Shown here: one piece after another, positions 26,668 to 36,782 of the stretch
How positions within the stretch are numbered: the first letter of the stretch is position 1
Layout: each line of letters begins with the position of its first letter
Source of the DNA: Pseudarcicella hirudinis
Lineage (GTDB): Bacteria; Bacteroidota; Bacteroidia; Cytophagales; Spirosomataceae
Assembly: GCF_900115665.1 (NCBI RefSeq)
Contig: NZ_FOXH01000002.1
Location: forward strand, 327,670 to 391,669
DNA length: 64,000 bases
Direction of reading: 5' to 3'
Notes under the pieces: generated by a model
The model's database searches: none
Told to the model about the DNA's origin: nothing
What the model saw: only the letters and a program-made list of their open reading frames with translations
Program-made: the position numbers and the translations under genes

Positions 26668-27141
26668 ATGCATAAATTCCGGTTGTTGTTAGGAGTAGTA
26701 TTGTTAAGTCTGTCTGCTCAGTTGGTTCATGCCCAGGAGGCATCTCCTTTACAAAAAGTCCCTGTTTTATCCTATAACCATGTCGGACTGGCCGTTAAAG
26801 ATTTGAAGGCAAGTGCTACGTTTTACAGAGAAGTTATTGGTTTGGAACCACTGGATGTGCCGGATAATTTACTGGCAATCAGGAGATGGTTTAAAATTGC
26901 TCCGGGTCAGGAATTACACTTACTTTTAGGCAGAGAACAGCCTGTTGCGAATAATGATAAAAACGGAGCGCATTTTTCATGGACTATTCCGGCAAATTCG
27001 GCTGACGGTATTGAAGCATATCTGAAAACTAAAGGTCTGCCATACCACCGCCAGAAGCGCTTTGACGGAGCTTATCAGATTTATATAACCGATCCGGATG
27101 GTTATGTGATAGAATTAAACGAACCGAAAATTCAGAAATAG
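26668..27141 (+). CDS. Exported VOC (glyoxalase/bleomycin-resistance fold) protein
   Basis: 157 aa with a signal peptide (cleavage near VHA-Q). One glyoxalase-fold domain in two beta-alpha-beta halves: YNHVGLAVKDLKASATFYREVIGLEPL and later HFSWTIPAN...YIELNEP-like end (DPDGYVIELNEP). His in NHVGL, His in LHLLL and Glu in IELNEP would be the metal ligands. Periplasmic location makes a methylglyoxal glyoxalase role unlikely; dioxygenase or lyase functions also occur in this superfamily. Follows the MATE gene by 76 bp with its own -7 box. Confidence 0.83.
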   Translation: MHKFRLLLGVVLLSLSAQLVHAQEASPLQKVPVLSYNHVGLAVKDLKASATFYREVIGLEPLDVPDNLLAIRRWFKIAPGQELHLLLGREQPVANNDKNGAHFSWTIPANSADGIEAYLKTKGLPYHRQKRFDGAYQIYITDPDGYVIELNEPKIQK

Positions 27142-27143
27142 AT

Positions 27144-27181
27144 AAAACAGAGCGATTCAATTACCTGAATCGCTCTGTTTT
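27144..27181. terminator. Bidirectional terminator
   Basis: AAAACAGAGCGATTCA (27144-27159), a 6-nt loop, and its complement (27166-27181) with flanking A and T runs; a 16-bp stem between convergent genes. Confidence 0.9.
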
Positions 27182-27182
27182 T

Positions 27183-28076
27183 TTAGTTACAGCTAAATAT
27201 TACAAGGAATTTACCCTTTACTTCTCTAAGATCCAGAGAAATACTTTCTGTCTCGGAAGCCGCATAAAAAGAAGGGATTTCTGCCGAAGTATTTTCAATT
27301 TCCCAGTTTTTACTTTGGGCATAACTTCTAAGTTTTGAAGATAATTCTTTATGAAAAGATTCTGCTTCAGATTTTGTTGTTGCCTCAAGCAGATTTGATT
27401 TATAGATAAATGCACTCCCTCCGTTTTCTACAATAACAGTGCCTTGTTTCCCATCAATCAGCTCGAAAGAAGATTGAAAGTATATTCTTTGTTCTCCGGT
27501 TTCAATTTCTTCCTTTAACTTCTCTTTGATAACATCAGAGAATTTATTCTTCCTGTGATAAATTAGCCGGTTTAATTTATCAGCAAGCGGATTTGAGGAT
27601 TCACCGGGTTGAGCTTCAGCACGTGTAATGGTCTTTTTTAATGAATATCTTCCTGATTTTGCGGGATCGGCAGAGGTACTGAAAAGTGTATAAATACCGG
27701 TGACCGGAGCAATATAATAGAAAGTATTTTTACTGTTTCCTGCAAAAACAGCCTGATCGTAACTGAATTCCGTCTTTTTTAGCGGAGATACCAGACTTAA
27801 CATTACTCTGAAGTCTGATGATTTATGCTCAATCGCAACTTCCTCCCCTTTATTCAGAAAAATCCTAAAGGTATCATAAAATCGTTTTTCGCCCTGTTGG
27901 TTGACTGTCGAACGATCATTTTGTGATAAAAAGGCAGTTACTTCATCAATGGCAGTGCTGGTATTGGGGTTGATTTTGTGCAGATTTAGTCTTTCAGTAG
28001 AATCTGCAGAACTCAATGCATAAATGGCTTGAGTGGAAATTAATAACAGAAGTAAGAACGGGAGATTCTTTCTCAT
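27183..28076 (-). CDS. Secreted protein of unknown function (PPC-like N-terminal domain)
   Basis: 297 aa. A signal peptide (1-20, ALS) is followed by a region of about 60-150 resembling a bacterial pre-peptidase C-terminal (PPC) beta-sandwich: YDTFRIFLNKGEEVAIEH, then FYYIAPVTGIYTLFSTSADPAKSGRYSL. The C-terminal half (about 165-297) is charged and alpha/beta with a final LVIFSCN; not recognised. No catalytic motif is apparent. Transcribed in the same direction as and upstream of the GT9 gene, 63 bp apart, so it may belong to one operon with it. Likely periplasmic. Confidence 0.6.
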   Translation of the reverse strand: MRKNLPFLLLLLISTQAIYALSSADSTERLNLHKINPNTSTAIDEVTAFLSQNDRSTVNQQGEKRFYDTFRIFLNKGEEVAIEHKSSDFRVMLSLVSPLKKTEFSYDQAVFAGNSKNTFYYIAPVTGIYTLFSTSADPAKSGRYSLKKTITRAEAQPGESSNPLADKLNRLIYHRKNKFSDVIKEKLKEEIETGEQRIYFQSSFELIDGKQGTVIVENGGSAFIYKSNLLEATTKSEAESFHKELSSKLRSYAQSKNWEIENTSAEIPSFYAASETESISLDLREVKGKFLVIFSCN

Positions 28077-28110
28077 GATGTAGAGTTTAATTTATGTGTA
28101 TAAGAAGTGT

Positions 28111-28144
28111 AAAAATAGTACGTTAATAAAAATAGTATGTTAAT
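28111..28144. repeat. Two tandem 17-bp repeats
   Basis: AAAAATAGTACGTTAAT (28111-28127) and a one-mismatch copy (28128-28144). The second copy includes the GT9 stop codon. Short AT-rich duplication in the spacer between the two minus-strand genes. Confidence 0.7.
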
Positions 28145-29210
28145 AAAATAAAACCCTTTGTACAAATTGCTCAAATTTGTCAGAAAGTTCGTCGAAACCT
28201 GTTTCTGTAATTAGCTGAGGATTAATGATCCATTCGTATTCACTTTTGTAAGGATTCCAGTTTTTATATCCCTCACTTTCCCGCACATACAACCCAAAAA
28301 CCGGTACATGACTGGCAGATGCCAGATGGACGGCAGAAGTATCCGGTGTAAATAGTAAATCTACTTTTTGAATCATGGCTCCGAAGACTTCAAATGATTC
28401 TGAACAGGAAATGTATTTCTCTTCTACAATCTGACTGGCAAGATCAAGGTCATCTTTGGCACAGATCAGAATATAATGAAGGTTAGCCTTTTCCAGCCAA
28501 TTGATAAGTTTTCTGAAGTTTTCATGACCCCAGTAACGAGCTCTGCTTCCGGCTGAAATGTTTACTCCCACAACCCTGGTTCCTTCAGGATAAAGATTTC
28601 TGATAAATGCTTCCGCTTTCTCTTTAGCCTCTTTTGAAGGTTCAAAAACCACATTCCAGCTGTCATTTTTAGTAATGCCCAAAGGCTCAAGACTTGCTGC
28701 CATCCTTTCTACCACATGATGTTTTAAGGGATCCGGCATCGGGACAGTATGTGAAAAAAGCTTACTGTTACTTTCGTCATATACTGATAGTTTGTAACGG
28801 GCATCAATGAGTCCGGTAAGAATACTGCCGGTTGTAGTTGGCCTGTCGTGTAAGTTTACAAGAGCTACCGGATGATGTGCATTTACAGCAGCGGCAGTTT
28901 GCATCATACCTTTTAGACCTTTTTTGTAAATCACCACTTCATCCACAAAAGGATGTTTATGAAATACAAACCAGTTCCTCTTGTCCGCAATCACAATCAC
29001 TTTACAGCCATATTTTTCCTTCAGGGCTTTAATTCCTGCGGTACTGACAAGCGCATCTCCGATTTTGTGCAAACGGATAAAAACCACAGTATCTTCCGGA
29101 GTTAAGGCTGGAATATCACCGGACTTTGCCGGAGACTTAAACATGACAAAAGTATTGAGCAGCAGATTTTTGAAAACTCGTTCCAGTCCGCTTAATTGTT
29201 GGATACGCAT
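28140..29210 (-). CDS. Glycosyltransferase family 9 (heptosyltransferase-like)
   Basis: 356 aa GT-B protein. N-terminal acceptor domain with FIRLHKIGDALVSTAGIKALKEKY, and C-terminal nucleotide-sugar domain with GVNISAGSRARYWG and FTPDTSAVHLASASHVPVFGLY, the ADP-heptose-binding signature of WaaF/WaaC-type enzymes. Probably adds heptose or a similar sugar to lipopolysaccharide core or another glycan at the cytoplasmic face of the inner membrane. It lies downstream of leuS after a terminator. Donor and acceptor are not determinable here. Confidence 0.87.
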   Translation of the reverse strand: MRIQQLSGLERVFKNLLLNTFVMFKSPAKSGDIPALTPEDTVVFIRLHKIGDALVSTAGIKALKEKYGCKVIVIADKRNWFVFHKHPFVDEVVIYKKGLKGMMQTAAAVNAHHPVALVNLHDRPTTTGSILTGLIDARYKLSVYDESNSKLFSHTVPMPDPLKHHVVERMAASLEPLGITKNDSWNVVFEPSKEAKEKAEAFIRNLYPEGTRVVGVNISAGSRARYWGHENFRKLINWLEKANLHYILICAKDDLDLASQIVEEKYISCSESFEVFGAMIQKVDLLFTPDTSAVHLASASHVPVFGLYVRESEGYKNWNPYKSEYEWIINPQLITETGFDELSDKFEQFVQRVLFY

Positions 29211-29266
29211 AGGATCAACAGGAAAGTATCAGATTTGTATAACACAATCTGAATGGTGATAAATGC

Positions 29267-29311
29267 AAACAGAGAGTCAATCAAAAAGAAGTATTTGCTG
29301 ACTCTCTGTTT
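29267..29311 (-). terminator. Terminator of leuS
   Basis: AAACAGAGAGTCA (29267-29279) and its exact complement (29299-29311), 13-bp stem with a 19-nt loop; lies 15 bp after the leuS stop. Confidence 0.7.
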
Positions 29312-29325
29312 CTTTAATCAATGAT

Positions 29326-32145
29326 TTATAGTACTACGTTTACAATCCGTTTTGGCACAACAATGATCTTTTTAGGGGTTTTGCCTTCCAGCCATTTCTG
29401 AACAACTTCATTGGCCAGAACACCCGCTTCAATGTCAGATGGCGGAGCATCTGCTGCAAAAGAAAGATTGGTTCTTACTTTTCCATTGATCGAAATAGGA
29501 TAGTCGAAACTTGCCTCAACCAAATAGGCAGAATTAAATACAGGGAATGCTGCAAATGAAACCGAGCCGGCTGCATTGCCCAGTGCTTCCCATAATTCCT
29601 CTGCAAAATGTGGGGTATAAGGCGAAAGTAAAATAACCAGATCCTGTAAAATCGCTTTTTTATGGCATTTCAAAGCTGAAAGCTCATTTACACAAATCAT
29701 GAGTGTTGATACAACGGTATTGAAGGAATAACGCTCCAGTTCTTCTTCCATTTTACGGATAGTGCTGTGTAATACCTTCAACTCTTCCGGAGTTGGCTGC
29801 TCATCTTTAACTTTGAAATTACCATTCTGGTCATCAAAGAACAAACGCCAAACTTTACGAAGGAAGTTGTGCGAGCCAGAGATACCATTGGTGTTCCATG
29901 GTTTGAATTGTTCCAAAGGTCCGAGGAACATTTCGTATAAACGCAAGGTATCTGCTCCGTATTTCTCAACAATTGTATCAGGGTTTACGACGTTGAATTT
30001 AGATTTCGACATCTTTTCAACCTCTGCACCGCAAACATATTTTCCATTTTCAAGAATAAATTCCGGATTTTCGCCGATATCGTTTCGGGAAGATTTAAAT
30101 GCTTCCACATCAAGAATATCATTATCAACAATATTCACATCTACGTGCAAGGCAACAACCTCATAATCTTTGCGCAGGTTATATGAAACAAAGGTTGGGG
30201 TATCAGCATTTTTCAGACGATACACGAAATTGGAACGTCCCTGAATCATACCCTGGTTGATGAGCTTCTTGGCAAATTCTTCTTCCTGAACATAACCTAA
30301 ATCTTTCAGGAATTTATTCCAGAAACGACTATACAACAAATGGCCTGTAGCATGCTCAGAACCTCCGATGTATAAATCAATTGCTTTCCAGTAATCAACA
30401 GCTTCTTTTGACGCAAATTCCTGCTCATTTTTAGCATCCATATAGCGATACCAGTACCATGAAGAACCAGCCCAGCCAGGCATCGTACTTAATTCATATT
30501 CGTACTGATCCTGATATTTCCAGTTTTCCGCACGACCCAGTGGTGGTTCACCTGTTTCCGTAGGAAGATATTTATCAATAGCAGGCAATTCCAAAGGTAA
30601 GTCAGACTCATTTATCAGATATGGCAAAGGTTCTCCATTGCTGTCAGGTTTGAAATAAACCGGAACCGGTTCGCCCCAATAACGCTGACGGCTGAATACA
30701 GCATTTCTGATACGGTATTGAACTTTACCTTTTCCAACGCTTTTTTCTTCCAGCCAGTTAATCAGGGTTTCTGTGGCTTTTTTATAGGTCATGCCATTGA
30801 TAATCCCTGAATTAATGTATTTGCCTTCTTTGGTATTATCAGCTTGTTTTTCAATATCTGCCTGTGCATCCAGGATTGGAACGATCGGCAGATTGAAATG
30901 AGTCGCAAAATTCCAGTCACGCTGATCTCCGGAAGGAACCCCCATTACAGCACCGGTTCCATATCCAGCCAGTACATAGTCTGCCAAAAAGATCGGAACT
31001 TTCTCTTCATTCAGCGGATTGATAACATAGCTTCCTGTAAATGCTCCTGAAACGGTTTTTACTTCCGACATCCGATCCAGTTCTGAGCGGGATTTTGCCC
31101 ATTTTACATAAGCATCAACCGTTTCTTTTTGTTCAGGTGTGGTAAGTTGTTCAACCAATTCATGTTCGGGAGCAATTACCATAAAAGATACTCCGTAAAT
31201 CGTATCAACACGGGTAGTGAAAACCTCAATTTCGGAAGTATCATCCGTTGATTTTACGTCGGCAATTTTAAAACGGACAGAAGCCCCCTGAGAACGGCCG
31301 ATCCAGTTACGTTGCTGTTCTTTCAAGGATTCAGCCCAGTCGATTTCATCCAGCCCATTTAACAGACGGTCTGCATAAGCTGTGATCCGCATCGACCATT
31401 GACGCATTTTTTTCTGCTCAACAGGATATCCGCCACGTTCAGAAACACCATCTTTTACCTCATCATTTGCCAGAACGGTTCCCAAAGCAGGACACCAGTT
31501 TACTACAGAATAATCAAGGAAAGTGAGACGGTATTTTAAAAGTAATTTATACTGGTCTTCCTCAGATTTGGCATTCCACTCTTCGACTGAAAAAGGGATA
31601 CAATCTTCATCACAAACAGCATTTACACCATTCGTTCCGTTTGCCTCAAATTTAGCAGTCAGCGTAGAGATATTTTCGGCTTTGTCAGTGTCCTTATTAT
31701 ACCAACTGTTAAACAATTGCATAAAAATCCACTGAGTCCATTTGTAATAATCAGGATTTGAAGTTCTGACTTCTTTAGACCAGTCGAACGAAAATCCTAT
31801 ATTTTTAAGTTGTTCGATATAGCGGGTAATATTCTGTTCGGTAGTCAGGGCAGGATGTTGCCCGGTCTGAATGGCGTATTGTTCTGCGGGAAGTCCGAAA
31901 GAATCAAAACCCATCGGATGCAAAACATTAAAGCCTCTGAGACGCTTATAACGTGCCACAATGTCTGAGGCAATGTATCCCAGTGGATGCCCTACGTGCA
32001 AGCCGGCACCTGAAGGATACGGGAACATATCCAGGACATAATATTTTGGTTTAGCATGATTTACTTCGGCTTTGAAAGTCTGGTTTTCTTCCCAAAATTT
32101 CTGCCATTTCTTTTCTATCGAACTGAATTTGTATTCTGCAGACAT
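29326..32145 (-). CDS. leuS: Leucyl-tRNA synthetase
   Basis: 939 aa class I synthetase from ATG 32145 (MSAEYKFSSIEKKWQKFWEE); a longer frame to 32190 is non-homologous. Signatures: HVGH (50-53, the HIGH motif) in PYPSGAGLHVGHPLGY and KMSKS at 711-715. The CP1 editing domain is present (for example TTRVDTIYGVSFMVIAPEH), and there is an insert before KMSKS (about 650-700, with many Asp/Asn) that lengthens the protein. Charges tRNA-Leu in the cytoplasm. Candidate -7 box at 32210-32217. Single-gene unit ended by the hairpin 29267-29311. Confidence 0.98.
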   Translation of the reverse strand: MSAEYKFSSIEKKWQKFWEENQTFKAEVNHAKPKYYVLDMFPYPSGAGLHVGHPLGYIASDIVARYKRLRGFNVLHPMGFDSFGLPAEQYAIQTGQHPALTTEQNITRYIEQLKNIGFSFDWSKEVRTSNPDYYKWTQWIFMQLFNSWYNKDTDKAENISTLTAKFEANGTNGVNAVCDEDCIPFSVEEWNAKSEEDQYKLLLKYRLTFLDYSVVNWCPALGTVLANDEVKDGVSERGGYPVEQKKMRQWSMRITAYADRLLNGLDEIDWAESLKEQQRNWIGRSQGASVRFKIADVKSTDDTSEIEVFTTRVDTIYGVSFMVIAPEHELVEQLTTPEQKETVDAYVKWAKSRSELDRMSEVKTVSGAFTGSYVINPLNEEKVPIFLADYVLAGYGTGAVMGVPSGDQRDWNFATHFNLPIVPILDAQADIEKQADNTKEGKYINSGIINGMTYKKATETLINWLEEKSVGKGKVQYRIRNAVFSRQRYWGEPVPVYFKPDSNGEPLPYLINESDLPLELPAIDKYLPTETGEPPLGRAENWKYQDQYEYELSTMPGWAGSSWYWYRYMDAKNEQEFASKEAVDYWKAIDLYIGGSEHATGHLLYSRFWNKFLKDLGYVQEEEFAKKLINQGMIQGRSNFVYRLKNADTPTFVSYNLRKDYEVVALHVDVNIVDNDILDVEAFKSSRNDIGENPEFILENGKYVCGAEVEKMSKSKFNVVNPDTIVEKYGADTLRLYEMFLGPLEQFKPWNTNGISGSHNFLRKVWRLFFDDQNGNFKVKDEQPTPEELKVLHSTIRKMEEELERYSFNTVVSTLMICVNELSALKCHKKAILQDLVILLSPYTPHFAEELWEALGNAAGSVSFAAFPVFNSAYLVEASFDYPISINGKVRTNLSFAADAPPSDIEAGVLANEVVQKWLEGKTPKKIIVVPKRIVNVVL

Positions 32146-32209
32146 TTTTTTAATGTTGAATGAGTGGATACTGGAATGTAGAGATGACACCCCATGCTCA
32201 TATTTTTTG

Positions 32210-32217
32210 CAAAATTA
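32210..32217 (-). promoter_or_regulatory. Candidate -7 box of leuS
   Basis: TAATTTTG on the minus strand, about 65 nt before the ATG, in the same TAATTTTGCA context as the box ahead of atpA; no -33 seen. Confidence 0.4.
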
Positions 32218-32347
32218 CGGCTTTTTAGGGAAAGTTGAGAATTTGAAAAAATTTGATCGGGTATTTCGTAAAAAATGTCTGAAAATGAGTGGATAGCAGA
32301 ATGGCGTATATTCAAAACGGAGACAACAGAATTATTTGAGAAAGCCA

Positions 32348-32379
32348 TTTGCGTATAGATAGATATTGCTGTAGTTTTG
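32348..32379 (+). promoter_or_regulatory. Consensus promoter of the 1451-aa T9SS protein gene
   Basis: TTTG (32348-32351), 20-bp spacer, TAGTTTTG (32372-32379): full match to the Bacteroidota promoter, 47 nt before the ATG. Confidence 0.75.
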
Positions 32380-32426
32380 CACAGATATAACCCATAAAAT
32401 ATTTCAATCTACGCTTTATCCGGCCC

Positions 32427-35400
32427 ATGAGAAAACTTTACACGTCATTACTACTAACAATTCTATCTTGTTTTTCCTATTTTGCTGGTGCACAGACAAT
32501 TTCGGTTACAAAAATTGAGGGAAGTTTTTGTCTGGGAACGAGAATCCAGATTTACTATTCAGCGGATGAAAAGTTTGAGGCCGGGAATGTCCTTAAGGTT
32601 CAGTATTTAGATTCTAATCTAAATAGCTGGAAAGATATGGAAACCAGTGATATGAATGGGGTATTATCTGCTAAAATTCCGGAAAAGGTTTCTGCTAACA
32701 ATTCTTATGTCAATTTGAGAATAATTAATAGTAGTAAATCTGAGTCAACAAAAGTATTATACACTACTTGGAGACCTTTTATTAGTCCCGCTTTTGTAAG
32801 TTTTTCAACTGATAAAACTGTGGCTGTTAATCCATATGAGAGTATATCGATTCCTGCAATTATTTCCGGAGAGATACCTATTACACTCACATTTACAGAT
32901 AGCTCTAAATACGATATTAATTCGGCGAGCGCTGCAATTACATTTTCTCCTGACAAAACAAAAACTTACACTATTGCAAAGGCAAGCAATATTTGCGGAA
33001 TAGGGCAAGGTAAAGGTAGTACTTCTGTACAAGTGAATCCTGTAGGAATAAAGGTGGTATCTGTAGCTCCCGAACTATTGTGCCAGGGGGATAAAATTTA
33101 TGTTAAATATAGTACGTCAGATGAGTCTAATCAAATCTATAAACTCAAAATACGATTAAGTCCTTCAAATGACAATTCGATATCGTATGACTTTGATGCA
33201 GTTGATAATAGCGGAACTTTAACTGGAATTGTACCTCTTGAAGTACCCAAAGGGAGTTATCGATTAAAAGTAATATCATCAGAGATTGAATTATCTTCTT
33301 CTCAAGGAGCGTTGATACAAGTTGCTATGGCGCCCAATGTCTGGTGGTATTCTAAAAATCAAAGTATTCCGTTTGGAGCAAGTGTTGATCTGAATTTTGG
33401 TTATACAGGTATTGGCCCAACGTATATTACATTTAGTGATGGAAGCACATCTTTTAGCAGAAGAAATGGTTTTTTTGAATACGCTTTTCAAGATGGACAA
33501 ACAATAAAACCAGAAAATAATACCTTATTCTGGATTACTTCTCTCAGTTCTGGCTGTAATACTTCTACATTTACGAAAGAGAAAATAGAAATTACGGTAA
33601 AGGATGGTATAAGAACAGATTCAGTATTAACGAATGAAGTTTGTACAGGACAAAAAGTGAGAGTACGGTTTACTTCTAATGCCAAGTTTAATCCTTCCAA
33701 TACATTCAATGTTAAATTAGATGAAAGCTTTCCTGAATTAACAAATATTCCGGCAATCCTTGTGGAGCCTGGAGTACTGGAATTTGTTATTCCGCTTAAT
33801 TCGTATGGTAAAAATGGCCCTTGGGTTCCTGGCGGAGTTTCGGTAACGGTGAATTCAACTAGTCCTAGGCTCATCGGAAGTAAAAGCCCGAATACGATTA
33901 GTGTCAGAGATCTGCCTTTTATCGAATTTAAATATCCTTCATATCATATTGACAAACCTAAGACAATAGTATTGGATGTAGATGCTTATGGAGGTGGCCC
34001 CTATAAATTGCGGATGAAAGATGGTTTGGAGTTCACGCTAATTAAAGGATGGGTTTACGGTAATTTTTCAAGATCTTTCTCGTTAAAGGGGACGAACTCC
34101 AAAGTGTTTGAATTATCAAGTGTAAGTAATTCATGCGGAACCACTAGCTTAAATTCAAGCTTATCTTTAATTGTTGATAATCCAGGTAAAGATCTGCTGG
34201 AACTTGGGGAGTTGGATAGAGATGGTATTTTTTGCGAGGACGAAAAGAAAGTAATCTCATTTAAATCAGGAAGTAATTTCCAATCTGATAATGAGTTTCG
34301 TGTTGAACTGGTTAACAATTCTAACGATGGCCAAGTTATTAAAACATTGGGAGTTTCTAAATCAGATGGTCGGATTGAGGTTCAAATGCCCAAATTATTA
34401 ACAGAAGGGTACTATTATTTAAGAGTAAGCTCAACCAATCCTATTGCATATAGTAATTCGCGGGAGGTGCACATTCAAAAGAAACCTGAACTGGCTAAAG
34501 CTACATCATCTACTACTGCCATTTTTTTGGAAGACAGAGTTACTATTTTCACCCCAAATGTTATAGGAGGATCGCCAATTAAGATTGAATTCAACGATGG
34601 AAGTTCTATCATTAATGATGGTATTAGTGATGATGCTCATATTTATCAGAAAGAGTTGTCATTCACCAAGGTACCAACAACTTATCCACTACTGTATTAT
34701 GTAAAATCAGTTTCAAATAGCTGTGGTACAACCTTTATTGATACACCGAAGAAAATAGATACAATATTTGTAGATGCATACAGGATTTATGCTTTGGGAG
34801 ATGATGGCTTTCCTTATAGTATAAGTGCGTGTAAAGGGGGAAAAGTCGCTATACCCTATTACATCAAGGGAAATCCACCAAAAGATGCAAAGATATATCT
34901 TGAAATTTCACCAACATTTGATGGTATCTTCAAAACCATTGCTTCAGATATAACCACTAATCCTTATATATTTGAGATACCTGATACTTTAAGTAATTCA
35001 CTCTATTCTTTAAGATTAAGGATAAATAATAATCAGCCAAAGTTATCTGATGGAAGAATTTTCATGACTCTTACTGAAAAACCATCAACAGAATTGTTTT
35101 TTGCTGACGATACTAAAACGCAAACTATTACTTCAATTAATTCAGGTCCGTCAATAACTATTAAAGTTAAATCAAAAAAAGGGGAGCCAGCAAAAGTAAT
35201 TCTGGGAGATGAAGCAGGAAATGTTTACCCGCTAAATGCTAATATCTATAATAATTATACAAATATACCTATAAAAAAATCCACAACATTTACACTGAAA
35301 TCTGTTTCAAACAACTGTGGATATGAAGTTGGAAATACTCAAAAACTAACCTTAACTGTTAATCCTGATTTTTCGGCTTCACTTGCTGAAAATAAAAGCA

Positions 35401-36782
35401 GTGTTTGCGCAGGAGGAACATTTGATATAAATATTGCCACCATTGGTGATTTTGGTAAAGACAATAAGTTCTCGTTTTACTTTTTTAAAACTTCAGATAT
35501 TACCAATCCCAAAACGCTTCTGGCTTCGGAATATCTGGGAGATAATAAGTACAGGATTACAGTTCCTTCAGATACTCCTGTCAATCCATATGCAATATTT
35601 GTAAATTCCTCAGGTACAGGCATTCAGAAGGACTATCAGAACCTGATTTATGTACATAAAGCTCCGAATATTGTTTTGAGCGGTACTGCTACAATGAATC
35701 CCGGGCAATCTGGCAATGTCTCTTTGCAACTTTATAACAGTTCAATGCGAATGTTTGGAGTATCAAATGGATATTCTAACTATGATTATGAGATTTCAAA
35801 TGGTATTAAAGGCTCTGCCAACTATGGAAACAGCGTGACCAGCATCAATATTCCTGCTCCTTTAGCTACCACAACCTATAAATTGCTTTCTGTAAGAAAT
35901 GCTTGTGGGACAGGCGATATATCGGGTAGTGCGACGATTAATGTTATTCCTCCGTCTCTGAAAAATATTCAGATACCGGATAATGCATTTTATTATATAT
36001 GGACCTGTACAGGAGCTTCCTTATCCGTTCCATTTAAAACGTTAGGAACATTTAGTCCGGAAAATAAATTTACAGTTCAATTGTCTGATGAGATGGGGTT
36101 GAATTTTAAATCTTTACCTACGGAGGGCAAGGTAAGTCCTTTAAAAGTGATTATTCCAGATAGTATAAAAGCAGGAGTTGGATACAAGGTAAGAGTAGTA
36201 GCAAGTGACGATAATGTAAGTAGTAGTACCAATCTGGATTTATTGCAGATTTTTAAAGGGCCAACCGCAGCAGTAGATAGAGAGGTTTATTCTTTTGAAC
36301 AGGGGAAACCCGTATCCATTAAATTAAACTTTACCGGAACACCTGGCTGGGCTGTTAATTTTGGAAGCAATGAGTTTTCGGCAAGATCATATTATACCTT
36401 AGATAATCCTTTAATAATCAATCTTACCCCTGTTTCTAATGCAACTTATAAAATATTTTCAGTTTCAGATCTTTATTGCAAAGGGGTAATCCCTTCAGCA
36501 AAATCCACCACCCGCTTGGAATTAATTACAGCGACAGAAGAATTTAATGAAATGGGGACAAAGGTATTTCCTAATCCCACTGCAGAGTATATTAATCTGG
36601 CTTTGGAGAAATCACAGCCAGCGCTGGTGCGTCTGACTGATTCTATGGGGAAATTAGTATTGGAAACTTCTGTTTCAGGTTATGAAAACAAACTTGACGT
36701 CTCTAAATTATCTTCCGGGACGTATCTTTTACTGGTAGAACAGGGATTGAATAGATCTGTTTTTAAAATCAGAAAAGACTAA
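32427..36782 (+). CDS. Large T9SS-exported protein of seven cysteine-paired modules
   Basis: 1451 aa. Signal peptide to about residue 22 (GAQ). The body is seven tandem modules of about 185-200 aa. Each opens with a Cys-Gly type strand (for example FCLGTRIQIYYS, LCQGDKIYVKYS, VCTGQKVRVRFT) and closes with SVSNSCG or a variant. Opening Cys: 35, 219, 406, 603, 802, 994, 1194; closing Cys: 190, 377, 570, 766, 964, 1160, 1351. Each module looks like two Ig-like sandwiches. A type A sorting domain (about 1368-1451, VFPNPTAEYINLAL) sends it through the type IX system. No catalytic site seen; likely a surface adhesin or structural fibre. Unlike the giant gene at 53 kb, its repeats are strongly diverged. 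It has a consensus promoter and a shared terminator. Confidence 0.85.
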   Translation: MRKLYTSLLLTILSCFSYFAGAQTISVTKIEGSFCLGTRIQIYYSADEKFEAGNVLKVQYLDSNLNSWKDMETSDMNGVLSAKIPEKVSANNSYVNLRIINSSKSESTKVLYTTWRPFISPAFVSFSTDKTVAVNPYESISIPAIISGEIPITLTFTDSSKYDINSASAAITFSPDKTKTYTIAKASNICGIGQGKGSTSVQVNPVGIKVVSVAPELLCQGDKIYVKYSTSDESNQIYKLKIRLSPSNDNSISYDFDAVDNSGTLTGIVPLEVPKGSYRLKVISSEIELSSSQGALIQVAMAPNVWWYSKNQSIPFGASVDLNFGYTGIGPTYITFSDGSTSFSRRNGFFEYAFQDGQTIKPENNTLFWITSLSSGCNTSTFTKEKIEITVKDGIRTDSVLTNEVCTGQKVRVRFTSNAKFNPSNTFNVKLDESFPELTNIPAILVEPGVLEFVIPLNSYGKNGPWVPGGVSVTVNSTSPRLIGSKSPNTISVRDLPFIEFKYPSYHIDKPKTIVLDVDAYGGGPYKLRMKDGLEFTLIKGWVYGNFSRSFSLKGTNSKVFELSSVSNSCGTTSLNSSLSLIVDNPGKDLLELGELDRDGIFCEDEKKVISFKSGSNFQSDNEFRVELVNNSNDGQVIKTLGVSKSDGRIEVQMPKLLTEGYYYLRVSSTNPIAYSNSREVHIQKKPELAKATSSTTAIFLEDRVTIFTPNVIGGSPIKIEFNDGSSIINDGISDDAHIYQKELSFTKVPTTYPLLYYVKSVSNSCGTTFIDTPKKIDTIFVDAYRIYALGDDGFPYSISACKGGKVAIPYYIKGNPPKDAKIYLEISPTFDGIFKTIASDITTNPYIFEIPDTLSNSLYSLRLRINNNQPKLSDGRIFMTLTEKPSTELFFADDTKTQTITSINSGPSITIKVKSKKGEPAKVILGDEAGNVYPLNANIYNNYTNIPIKKSTTFTLKSVSNNCGYEVGNTQKLTLTVNPDFSASLAENKSSVCAGGTFDINIATIGDFGKDNKFSFYFFKTSDITNPKTLLASEYLGDNKYRITVPSDTPVNPYAIFVNSSGTGIQKDYQNLIYVHKAPNIVLSGTATMNPGQSGNVSLQLYNSSMRMFGVSNGYSNYDYEISNGIKGSANYGNSVTSINIPAPLATTTYKLLSVRNACGTGDISGSATINVIPPSLKNIQIPDNAFYYIWTCTGASLSVPFKTLGTFSPENKFTVQLSDEMGLNFKSLPTEGKVSPLKVIIPDSIKAGVGYKVRVVASDDNVSSSTNLDLLQIFKGPTAAVDREVYSFEQGKPVSIKLNFTGTPGWAVNFGSNEFSARSYYTLDNPLIINLTPVSNATYKIFSVSDLYCKGVIPSAKSTTRLELITATEEFNEMGTKVFPNPTAEYINLALEKSQPALVRLTDSMGKLVLETSVSGYENKLDVSKLSSGTYLLLVEQGLNRSVFKIRKD

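Noticed and set aside
26668-27141. Glyoxalase I partner of methylglyoxal synthase
   Set aside because: The VOC protein has a clear signal peptide, so it is unlikely to detoxify cytoplasmic methylglyoxal; the 4.5-kb distance gives no operon support.
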